Positions 7,983 to 15,056 of a DNA stretch of 19,850 nt are shown piece after piece (the stretch's first letter is position 1; every line of letters starts with the position of its first letter). The stretch is from Succinimonas sp045124755 (lineage in GTDB: Bacteria; Pseudomonadota; Gammaproteobacteria; Enterobacterales; Succinivibrionaceae). The position numbers and the translations under genes are program-made. The stretch lies in assembly GCF_045124755.1 (NCBI RefSeq), contig NZ_JBGVMK010000162.1. One strand, given 5' to 3'. The notes beneath the pieces were generated by a model. The model was not told the DNA's origin and did not search any database. It worked only from the letters and a program-made list of their open reading frames with translations.

Positions 7983-9884
7983 ATGATTGTTCCGAACAAT
8001 GAGTTTTTAAACCGGCTTCTGGACAGCATTACCAAAGCCCAGAACGACAGTGATGACCAGACGCCGGACGGAGAAGGCAGCGCCGCCCGGGGCTTTCAGG
8101 ATATCCCGGGGATTCTTGCGGACATTCGTTCCGAGCTTCAGGGCATTAACCGGAATCTTGAGGTTTTGGTGGCACTGGCGCAGGGAAACGGCAGAAAGGA
8201 CTCCCGGAGATCCCCTTTCAGGGCGGGATCCCAGTCTCCGTTTTTCATGACGCCCGGAGTCCGGGAGGAACTGGCCGGAGTTGCGCTCCCTCCCGAGACG
8301 GAGCCCCTGAGAACATTCCTGAACAGTTATGATCTTTATATTGTTTCCGCCGGCCTCAGAAAAACCGTTTCCCCGGCAAACGGCACGGGGATGCGGGAGT
8401 TTGCGGGGTTTATCGGGAAGCATTACGGCGATCTTGCCCCGGCATTGCGGGAAATCCGCCGGCATTACAGCGCGGACAGATACAGCTTCCGCTGGCGGAC
8501 GGAGCCCGGATTCTTCACGAGCCCGGCCGGGGAGCGGTTCTGGCAGGAGCTTCAGGATCTGGGCCTTGCCTCCAAAACCGCCGGCTCCCGGGGCTTTCCG
8601 GAAATCCGGCTCAGTGAGGATCCTCCGGCGCGTTATTTCCTGACCGGCGGCTGGCTGGAAATGCTGGCCGTAATACTTGTTCAGGAAACCGTTGAAGAGC
8701 TTTTTGAGGACTCTCCGGACATCAGTCTTCATCTGGCCGGAAATCTTGCGGTGCGTTCCGGTGACGAAGAGGACTTTGAAATGGATGTCTTCTTCCTTCT
8801 GAACGGCATTCCCTTCTGGATCGAATGCAAAACCGGATCCCGGGAGAGCTGGCAGGAGGATCTTATGCGTTACCGGGAGCTTAAGGATCGCTACCCGATT
8901 TTGGGGCGCAATGTCTTCCTCCTTTCCTCTGACATTGAACCGGAATGCATGGAGCCGCTGTCCCGGGAATCCGGCATCAGAGTGGCGGATATTCCCTCCT
9001 TTAAAAGGACGCTCCGGGACTCCGTGCTTTCCGATATTGCCTCCGGAGACATGGAGGGGAATCCCGCCGCCTGCCTCAGAAAGGGCGCTCCCGAGCCGGA
9101 ACGCGAGATCCCGGAAACTCAGGCCTATGAGAACAATCCCGGCTTTCAGAGACTCCGGGAGCGTCTGGCCCATGCCGGAATTGAGACTGCCGACCGTAAC
9201 ACCATTCCCGAAGAGCTGGATGATGCTGTCAATGATTTTGCCGCCTTTTTATGGGAGCGGCGTTCCCGGCTGGATCACTTTGACTGCCTCCTGAGAACGG
9301 CTCTTAACGGCGGGGATCTGGAGATCCCCACGGGAGAGATTCCGGATCGCCATTCCCTGAATTATCAGTTTGCGGTCTGGCTGCAGGATCTCAGGTTTAT
9401 TTCCGGCTATGAATACAGCAAAAAGAAAAGAGTCCTGGAGCTCCGGGAGGTTAAAAGCTCCCGTTACGGCGAATTCGTCAGCGTTTATCTCTGGCCGGCA
9501 TATATTGCGAGGCGGATTCTGAAGAAGTTTGCCGGCCGGGATGAAAGCGAAATGCCGGTGATCCTGAGACGTCCGGTATTCCGAAATGCCGCGGGAGACG
9601 AGGCGGAGGCGGATCTGGCAGTGGAAACCGGCGCTTCCTGGAGGTTTATCATCGCCGGGGATCCGGATGAAGCTCCGGAGGATTTCATAACAAGAATCCG
9701 GGCTCTTATTAAGGCCGGTATTCCCGCTGAGAGCATTCTTGCGGTGACGCCGGCCCCCGGAAATGCCCAGAAGGCCCGGTTACGGGCGCAGCTTGGGGTT
9801 TCCCTTTTGAGTCCCGAGGAAGCCGCGGGAGAAATTGTCCGGTCATCTTTCGCGGAGGTATCCGGCCGGGATCTTCAGCTCTGA
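7983..9884 (+). CDS. Unclassified protein with PD-(D/E)XK nuclease-like domain plus a degenerate second copy
   Basis: The 633-residue product starts at ATG 7983, after AGGAG at 7968-7972. Residues about 38-68 are likely coiled coil. Residues 218-315 resemble the DUF1887/Card1-type restriction-like nuclease fold. They show FLTGGWLE at 219-226 (Glu226), EMD with Asp268, and ECK with Glu281 and Lys283, followed by a helix and a strand. Residues about 499-592 repeat this layout with YLWPAYIARRIL, then EAD with Asp544, but the position of ECK reads AGD, so the second copy has probably lost catalysis. No CARF (ligand-sensing) domain or CRISPR array is present. The terminator at 9895-9916 follows at once. 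The gene stands alone between two minus-strand genes. It could be a DNA- or RNA-cleaving defence protein, or a DNA-repair factor. The fold call is good; the role is unknown. Confidence 0.75.
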   Translation: MIVPNNEFLNRLLDSITKAQNDSDDQTPDGEGSAARGFQDIPGILADIRSELQGINRNLEVLVALAQGNGRKDSRRSPFRAGSQSPFFMTPGVREELAGVALPPETEPLRTFLNSYDLYIVSAGLRKTVSPANGTGMREFAGFIGKHYGDLAPALREIRRHYSADRYSFRWRTEPGFFTSPAGERFWQELQDLGLASKTAGSRGFPEIRLSEDPPARYFLTGGWLEMLAVILVQETVEELFEDSPDISLHLAGNLAVRSGDEEDFEMDVFFLLNGIPFWIECKTGSRESWQEDLMRYRELKDRYPILGRNVFLLSSDIEPECMEPLSRESGIRVADIPSFKRTLRDSVLSDIASGDMEGNPAACLRKGAPEPEREIPETQAYENNPGFQRLRERLAHAGIETADRNTIPEELDDAVNDFAAFLWERRSRLDHFDCLLRTALNGGDLEIPTGEIPDRHSLNYQFAVWLQDLRFISGYEYSKKKRVLELREVKSSRYGEFVSVYLWPAYIARRILKKFAGRDESEMPVILRRPVFRNAAGDEAEADLAVETGASWRFIIAGDPDEAPEDFITRIRALIKAGIPAESILAVTPAPGNAQKARLRAQLGVSLLSPEEAAGEIVRSSFAEVSGRDLQL

Positions 9885-9891
9885 CGCAAAA

Positions 9892-9916
9892 AAGCCCCGG
9901 ACACTGTCCGGGGTTT
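9892..9916. terminator. Bidirectional terminator between the nuclease-like gene and metE
   Basis: CCCCGGA (9895-9901), loop CACTG and TCCGGGG (9907-9913) form a 7-bp GC-rich stem, extended by flanking A-T pairs. A T-rich tract follows on the plus strand, and the A tract at 9888-9893 gives a strong U tract on the minus strand. It can end both converging transcripts. Confidence 0.85.
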
Positions 9917-9995
9917 CTCTGTCATGCGACGGTTTTCTTCTGCCGTCAGATTAACATTTTACTGCGGGAGCTCATCTCCGCCTCGGCTGTTATGC

Positions 9996-12299
9996 CTAAG
10001 CGTTCTTTTCCTCAAGCTCCGCTCTTATTTCCCTCACGGCTGCCATCATGTTGTTCAGGCAGGGCCAGACTTCGGCATTGCCGCGGGTTTTAAGGCCGCA
10101 GTCCGGATTAATCCAGACCTGCTCCCGGGGCAGAATCTCCAGGATCCTTTTGATGGTGCTCTTGAATTCAGCCACGGAGGGAATGCGGGGGGAGTGAATG
10201 TCATAAACTCCCGGGCCCACTCTGGTTTCAAATCCGGCGTCCCGGAGCTCCCGGAGCAGCGTCAGATTTGACCGGGAAGCCTCAAAGGAAATCACGTCGG
10301 CATCCATGGCGTCAATGCTCTTCAGGATTTCCCCGAATTCGCTGTAGCACATATGGGTGTGAATCTGAGTTTCCGGCTTCACTCCCGAGGCGGTCAGTCT
10401 GAAGGCGTTCACGGCCAGGGTGAGATAGGCTTCCTGATCTTCACGGCGCAGGGGAAGCTTTTCTCTCAGGGCGGCTTCGTCGATCTGAATAATGCGGATG
10501 CCGGCCTTTTCCAGATCCAGCACCTCATCACGAATGGCCAGAGCGAGCTCCATGACGGAGGATGCGGCAGGGATGTCCGCTGCCGGGAATGACCAGTTCA
10601 GGATGGTGATAGGCCCGGTGAGCATGCCCTTCACCGGCTTTTCCGAAAGGCTGGCGGCATAGCTGCTGATATCCGTGGTAAGAGGAGCGGTTCTCCGGAT
10701 GGAGCCCCAGATAACAGGAGGCTTCACGCAGCGGGTGCCGTAGGACTGCACCCAGCCGTTATCGGTGAAGATGTAGCCCTCAAGCTTCCGCCCGAAAAAT
10801 TCCACCATGTCGTTGCGCTCGAATTCCCCGTGCACGAGAACGTCAAGACCGGTGTTTTCCTGTTCCCGGATGCAGGCGGCAATGAGCTTTCTGATTTCGG
10901 CATCATAGGATTCCCGGGTTATTTCTCCCAGACGGAACTTTTTCCGGAGAGCCCGCACCTCGGCGGTCTGCGGGAAGGAGCCGATAGTGGTGGCGGGGAG
11001 CGGCGGGAATTTGAATACCTGATCCTGCAGGGCGAGACGCTCCTTCCGGGCGGGCTTTCTTGCAAAATCGCTTTCCTTGAGACCGGCTACCCGGCTCTGA
11101 AGCTCCGCATCGGCGGCAAATCTGGGAGCGCGGAAGAGATCCCGGTTTCTTTCCGAAATTTCGGGAGCGGCGCTGCCGTTAAGAATGTCCCGGAGCTCCC
11201 GGAGCTCGGCGGTCTTTTCCGCGGCGAAGGCCATGTGCTTCAGCTTTTCCGGAGACAGGGTCTTTTCATTTTGGAGGGATACCGGCACATGCAGGAGGGA
11301 GGCGGAGGCGGTAATCACAATGCAGGTCTCCGGATGATCCTTCTGGATTTCTCTCACGATTTCCAGGGACTCATCATAGTTATTTTTCCAGATATTCTGG
11401 CCGCTGACCACCCCGAGCCCCAGTTCAAAGCCCGGTTTAAAGGAGAATTCCCGGAGGAGATCCCGATTCCGGTTGTTACCGGAAAGATCCAGCCAGAGTC
11501 CGGCATAGCCCATATCGGGAATATCCTTCATAACGTCTCTGATGTCGCCGTAGCTGGTGCCCAGATAAACCTTAAGGGGCAGATCCCTGAGAAGTCTTTC
11601 GTGCATGCGGCGGAACATGGCGATATCGGCAGCGCTGAGGTCCATGGAAAGAGAGGGCTCTAGCGCGGTAAATTCGGTAATGCCGGCTTCCCTGTTCAGG
11701 GTGAGGAGAAGCTCCCGGTAGACGGCGGTTACGCTTTCCTCAAGTTCTGCGGCATCCCGGGTTCCGGTGATGCGGGTAAGCTTGGCAAAGGTGAAGGGGC
11801 CGGGCAGCACGGGACGGACAGCGATGCCGCCCTCGGAAGCCTCCTTAAGGGCCTCAGTCAGAAAACCGGCGTTAACTTCGGGGGTAACCCCGTCGTCAAA
11901 TTCCGGCACCAGATAGTGATAATTGGTGCCGAACCATTTCTTCAGGGACAGCGCCACGGCATTCCGGCCGTCCTTCTGATAGCCCCGGGCCATGGCGAAA
12001 TAGAGCTCCAGACCTTCCAGATTAAGCTTCCGGAAGCGTTCCGGGATAAAGCCCAGCGCGAGAATGAGATCCAGAATGCTGTCATATAACGAGAAGTCCA
12101 GAGCGGGGATGATGTTCAGATCGGCATTTTTGAGAAATGCCAGATTGTCTTTTCTGACAGCGGCGGCCTTCTGGCTGAATTCCTCCTGAGAAAGCTCATT
12201 CCGAAAATAGGCTTCGGAGATAAATTTGAGTTCCCGGTTTGCTCCGATGCGGGGGTAGCCGAGAATGCCTGCCTTGACGGCGGTATTAGCGAGTGTCAT
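9996..12299 (-). CDS. metE: Cobalamin-independent methionine synthase MetE
   Basis: MetE transfers the methyl group of 5-methyltetrahydropteroyl-triglutamate to homocysteine, making methionine without vitamin B12, in the cytoplasm. The product is 767 residues, close to the usual 750-770. The N-terminal barrel starts with the family-typical ILGYPRIGANRELKFISEAY. The C-terminal barrel contains TTIGSFPQTAEVR, HGEFERNDMVEFFG, the zinc-ligand stretch HTHMCYSEF (about residues 645-653) and the Cys ligand in WINPDCGLKTR (about 733). ATG 12299 follows AAGGAGAA with ideal spacing. The leader upstream has tandem GATACTGA repeats and small inverted repeats that may be regulatory. The gene is transcribed alone and ends at the shared terminator at 9892-9916. 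Confidence 0.98.
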   Translation of the reverse strand: MTLANTAVKAGILGYPRIGANRELKFISEAYFRNELSQEEFSQKAAAVRKDNLAFLKNADLNIIPALDFSLYDSILDLILALGFIPERFRKLNLEGLELYFAMARGYQKDGRNAVALSLKKWFGTNYHYLVPEFDDGVTPEVNAGFLTEALKEASEGGIAVRPVLPGPFTFAKLTRITGTRDAAELEESVTAVYRELLLTLNREAGITEFTALEPSLSMDLSAADIAMFRRMHERLLRDLPLKVYLGTSYGDIRDVMKDIPDMGYAGLWLDLSGNNRNRDLLREFSFKPGFELGLGVVSGQNIWKNNYDESLEIVREIQKDHPETCIVITASASLLHVPVSLQNEKTLSPEKLKHMAFAAEKTAELRELRDILNGSAAPEISERNRDLFRAPRFAADAELQSRVAGLKESDFARKPARKERLALQDQVFKFPPLPATTIGSFPQTAEVRALRKKFRLGEITRESYDAEIRKLIAACIREQENTGLDVLVHGEFERNDMVEFFGRKLEGYIFTDNGWVQSYGTRCVKPPVIWGSIRRTAPLTTDISSYAASLSEKPVKGMLTGPITILNWSFPAADIPAASSVMELALAIRDEVLDLEKAGIRIIQIDEAALREKLPLRREDQEAYLTLAVNAFRLTASGVKPETQIHTHMCYSEFGEILKSIDAMDADVISFEASRSNLTLLRELRDAGFETRVGPGVYDIHSPRIPSVAEFKSTIKRILEILPREQVWINPDCGLKTRGNAEVWPCLNNMMAAVREIRAELEEKNA

Positions 12300-12831
12300 A
12301 TGTTCTCCTTGAATAATGTTATGACGGGGGATTCCGGCTCCGTTATCAGATAACAGGATTTTTCGCCTGTCTGATTCTGCGAATCTGATACTGACTTCGA
12401 TACTGAGTACGATTCCCGGCCGCCGTTTCTTAAACCGTGGTTATGTTAGTGTTAACTCCCTGTATAGACAATTTAAATATATTTACAGCTATCTATAAAA
12501 ATAGTTTATAACATGCTCCGCCTGCTCCGATTCGGGGCTTAAGATCGCTGTCCTGACGGATCCTGTTTTTTGACGCGGCCAGCCGGCGGATCTGAAACTC
12601 AGTGATTTTTTACGGGGGAGGGAATTTTCAGGTGGCGGCATGTGTGATGTGAAACGCTAAAAAGCCTGCGGTAATTCTGTATAATCAGTGATGATATTCA
12701 GGAAGGGATCCCGCTCCATAAGCTTCCTCTCCCTGCGTTTCCCGGCATGTTCAGGCAAGTCCTTGCCTGCTCTTGCGGGAACGTTGTTCCGCGGATGCGT
12801 TTTCTGATCTGTTAATTCATGAAGGCTTTCC
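12300..12831. other. Divergent intergenic region between metE and the Sel1/J gene
   Basis: This 532-base gap has two parts. The metE side (12340-12520) carries inverted repeats, tandem GATACTGA repeats and an AT-rich stretch around 12455-12515 that probably holds the metE promoter. The other side has TATAAT at 12680-12685, a possible -10 for the Sel1/J gene with no good -35, and the perfect hairpin CAGGCAAG-TC-CTTGCCTG at 12752-12769. A minus-strand frame across 12657-12878 looks non-coding. I see no cobalamin, SAM or other riboswitch I can name. Confidence 0.5.
12342..12406 (-). promoter_or_regulatory. Repeats in the metE leader, possible regulatory site
   Basis: Three small inverted repeats lie here: GTTATC-A-GATAAC (12342-12354), ACAGG with CCTGT (12353-12357 and 12366-12370), and GATTC-TGC-GAATC (12373-12385). 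Two direct copies of GATACTGA follow at 12387-12394 and 12399-12406, 12 bases apart. The first two hairpins share bases, so they may be alternatives. They do not match the MetJ box (AGACGTCT) or the MetR consensus. Confidence 0.3.
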
Positions 12832-13797
12832 TTGAAAACTGACGGCATTTCTTCGCGACTGATTACGCTGAAAACCAAAATCGGCGCCTACATGACTCTC
12901 GGAGCTGTGGGGGGCGCGGGGATTTTTCAGAGCTCCGAGGCGCTGGAGGCCGCCGGAGTGGCCACCGCCGTGGTTTCTCTCTGGCTGCTTTCCCGGGAAT
13001 GCTATCTTGCCTTCCGGAGGAGATCCGGGAAGAATGCCGGCTCAGATGACATTGAGCAGGAGGATTCCGAAAAAGCCCGCCTCCTGAGAAAACAGGGGGA
13101 GCATCACTATGATCTGGGGCGGAAGTTTCAGAGCGGCGTCGGCGTAAATTCGGATTACAGCAGAGCCTTTCAGCATTTTTATGAAGGAGCCAAGCTGGGA
13201 AACCGGGAATGCGCCGCGGAACTGGGCACCTTCTACGAGTTTGGCAAGGGCGTGCCCCGAAATGATTTTCTGGCTCAGTACTGGTACGAGGAGGGGGCCT
13301 ACGGCGGATCCGGAATGGCCTGCTACTATCTGGCCAGATGGTATTTTGCTCAGGAGAAGAAGCTCCCCGAGTATCGGAGAAGGGCAGTGTACTTTCTGGA
13401 CGAAGCCTGCTTCAGCGGTCATGCCAAGGCTCTGGAGCTCCGCAGCATCCTGATTCAGAAGAATTCCTTCACGGATTCCGCCACCGAGGCCCAGATCGGT
13501 TCCGCCACCCGGGACAGCATGTACGACTATGCCATCCATCCCGGTCTCAGAAAATACATCTTCCGGGGCGGCACCAGCAAGCCGGCGGAGATCCGGGCTG
13601 CCTGCCGCATTCTGGGCTTTCCGGTGGGAGACAACGGATCCTTTCCGGATCTGTCCCCCCGGAGAATCCGGCGGCATTACCATGAGCGCGTCAGAAAATA
13701 CCATCCTGATGCCGACGGCAGCTGTTCGGAGGTCGATCGGGAAAAGCTGGAGCTCCTGAAAAGAGCCTGCGAGCTCCTCCTTAAGCTGAATTCCTGA
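12832..13797 (+). CDS. Membrane-anchored Sel1-repeat protein with C-terminal J domain
   Basis: The 321-residue product starts at TTG 12832, six bases after GAAGG; an in-frame ATG at 12892 has no ribosome site. Residues about 20-55 form a hydrophobic N-terminal segment, one long or two short membrane helices. Residues about 83-205 hold Sel1-like alpha/alpha repeats, such as AFQHFYEGAKLGNRECAAEL and AQYWYEEGAYGGSGMACYYL. Residues about 252-321 look like a J domain. Helix II reads RRIRRHYHERVRKY, followed by the diagnostic HPD at 291-293 and helix III EKLELLKRACELLLKL. J domains stimulate DnaK ATPase through HPD, so this protein may recruit DnaK to the membrane, with the Sel1 repeats binding the client. 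It sits before an exported L,D-transpeptidase and before tig-clpPX. The combination is not a standard DnaJ, CbpA or DjlA. Confidence 0.8.
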   Translation: MKTDGISSRLITLKTKIGAYMTLGAVGGAGIFQSSEALEAAGVATAVVSLWLLSRECYLAFRRRSGKNAGSDDIEQEDSEKARLLRKQGEHHYDLGRKFQSGVGVNSDYSRAFQHFYEGAKLGNRECAAELGTFYEFGKGVPRNDFLAQYWYEEGAYGGSGMACYYLARWYFAQEKKLPEYRRRAVYFLDEACFSGHAKALELRSILIQKNSFTDSATEAQIGSATRDSMYDYAIHPGLRKYIFRGGTSKPAEIRAACRILGFPVGDNGSFPDLSPRRIRRHYHERVRKYHPDADGSCSEVDREKLELLKRACELLLKLNS

Positions 13798-13849
13798 GGT
13801 TCCGGGAATGCCTTTTCTTTTTCTTGATTTTATTGAACGGTGAAAACAC

Positions 13850-14686
13850 ATGATGCGAACTTTAGTTACTAAAAGGCTTAAGACCTCTCCGGGGGCGGAT
13901 GCGGCATTAAAGACAAAGGCAAAGACAAAGACGGTCTCTCTCTTCGGAAAGCTTCTGGCGGCGGCTTTCTTCGCTGTTTATGCCGCAAGCGGAGCGGCAG
14001 CCCCGGAGACCAATGCCGCTCTTCAGAATGAGGAGCCGCGTTATGCCTCATCTCCGGTCTGGGTGGCAGAATTAGGAGAAAAGCACCACGCCTCGCAGCT
14101 TTTTGTTGTTGCCGGCGTGGGGCAGACCACCGCTTATGTGTCCATGCACGAGAAGACCTCAGATGGCAGCTGGCGGCAGATTGTGAGCACCCCGGGATTT
14201 ATCGGGAAATACGGTCTCGGCAAAAATCGGGAGGGGGACGGCAAAACTCCGGTGGGAGTGTTTCACTTCAATTATGCCTTCGGCATTGCCGATAATCCGG
14301 GAGTGACCGCCTTTCCCTACCGGAAGGTGGATAAAAATGACTACTGGTCCGGGGATGTCAGAAAGGATCGCAAGTACAACCAAATGGTCAGCATCAAGGA
14401 TTATCCCGATCTTGACAAGGATGCCAGCGAGCACCTGATTGATTACTATTACCCGTATCAGTACGCTCTTAACATCAGCTACAACGAGAAGGGCGCTCCG
14501 GGGCTGGGTTCGGCCATTTTTCTGCATTGTCTCGGAGATCAGCGGCCTTATACCGGAGGATGCGTAGCCATTCCCCGGAGCGACATGATCACGGTGCTCA
14601 GGAATGTCCGCCCTGATTGCGTCGTTGTCATCGATTATCTCAAAAATATCAGTCAGGAAACTTACAAGAAGTGGGGGCTTAAATAA
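13850..14686 (+). CDS. Exported L,D-transpeptidase (YkuD-type catalytic domain)
   Basis: The 278-residue product has a basic N terminus and a hydrophobic segment at residues 31-51 (LFGKLLAAAFFAVYAASGAA), a likely signal peptide or anchor that places it in the periplasm. The catalytic region GSAIFLHCLGDQRPYTGGCV, followed by AIPRSDM, carries His226 and the nucleophile Cys238 of the YkuD fold (PF03734). Such enzymes cross-link peptidoglycan stems, attach proteins to them, or cleave such links. The upstream G-DGKTPVGVFHF also fits the family. The start is ATG 13850 or 13853, both with poor ribosome sites. It lies 52 bases after the Sel1/J gene and may be co-transcribed. The N-terminal 30 residues are unusually Lys/Thr-rich for a signal peptide, so a later start is possible. 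Confidence 0.85.
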   Translation: MMRTLVTKRLKTSPGADAALKTKAKTKTVSLFGKLLAAAFFAVYAASGAAAPETNAALQNEEPRYASSPVWVAELGEKHHASQLFVVAGVGQTTAYVSMHEKTSDGSWRQIVSTPGFIGKYGLGKNREGDGKTPVGVFHFNYAFGIADNPGVTAFPYRKVDKNDYWSGDVRKDRKYNQMVSIKDYPDLDKDASEHLIDYYYPYQYALNISYNEKGAPGLGSAIFLHCLGDQRPYTGGCVAIPRSDMITVLRNVRPDCVVVIDYLKNISQETYKKWGLK

Positions 14687-14829
14687 CGCGCGCCGCTTCC
14701 GGCTTCGGTTTGCCGCGGGACTCCCGTCCTGGCAGGAGATCCGTTCATTTCCTGACGTTGGGACGGATCCGCCGTCAGATTCTGAGCTCCGGCCCGGATC
14801 AAAACGGACGGCAATATTTTCCGAGACTG

Positions 14830-14858
14830 TTTACATGTTACCCCGGCGGTTATATAAT
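14830..14858 (+). promoter_or_regulatory. Strong sigma-70 promoter upstream of tig
   Basis: TTTACA at 14830-14835 and a perfect TATAAT at 14853-14858 are exactly 17 bases apart. The predicted start is near 14865, giving a tig leader of about 190 bases. Confidence 0.88.
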
Positions 14859-15003
14859 GCGTCAGTTTTCAGGCTGCCCAAGTGATTTTGGGTGTATAGA
14901 TTTGGTCCCAGTCTCCGGTAACGACAGGTTTTAAGTCAGCATTGTCATGTCTTCGGAGTCTGGAAAAGGCAGATGCGCAGGGAGATATCAGCAGTTTCTC
15001 CGT

Positions 15004-15024
15004 CATGCCTGAGGATCAGGCGTG
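15004..15024 (+). promoter_or_regulatory. Nine-base-pair hairpin in the tig leader
   Basis: CATGCCTGA and TCAGGCGTG (one G-T wobble) pair around the loop GGA, followed by only TTTG. It sits about 20 bases before the tig ribosome site (TGAGG near 15045). It could be a weak attenuator, a protein-binding site or an mRNA-stability element. Confidence 0.4.
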
Positions 15025-15056
15025 TTTGCTGCGTTTCCGTTTGTTGAGGTATTAGA

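Larger units (their letters stand above)
14687..15056 (+). other. Intergenic region carrying the tig promoter and a long leader
   Basis: This 370-base gap contains nothing coding that I can recognise. The first 140 bases are unremarkable GC-rich sequence. The tig promoter follows at 14830-14858 and then a leader of about 190 bases with two hairpins (14878-14893 and 15004-15024). Confidence 0.7.

Noticed and set aside
7983..9884. Assignment of the nuclease-like protein as a CRISPR ancillary Card1/Can2 effector
   Set aside because: No CARF domain is visible in the N-terminal 200 residues and there is no repeat array or cas gene in the window; only the nuclease-type domain is similar.
12300..12520. 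Cobalamin or SAM riboswitch in front of metE
   Set aside because: I could not find the conserved B12 box or the SAM-I core; only short hairpins and direct repeats are visible.
12657..12878. 73-codon minus-strand frame before the Sel1/J gene
   Set aside because: It overlaps the start of that gene, has no clear ribosome site and resembles no known protein.
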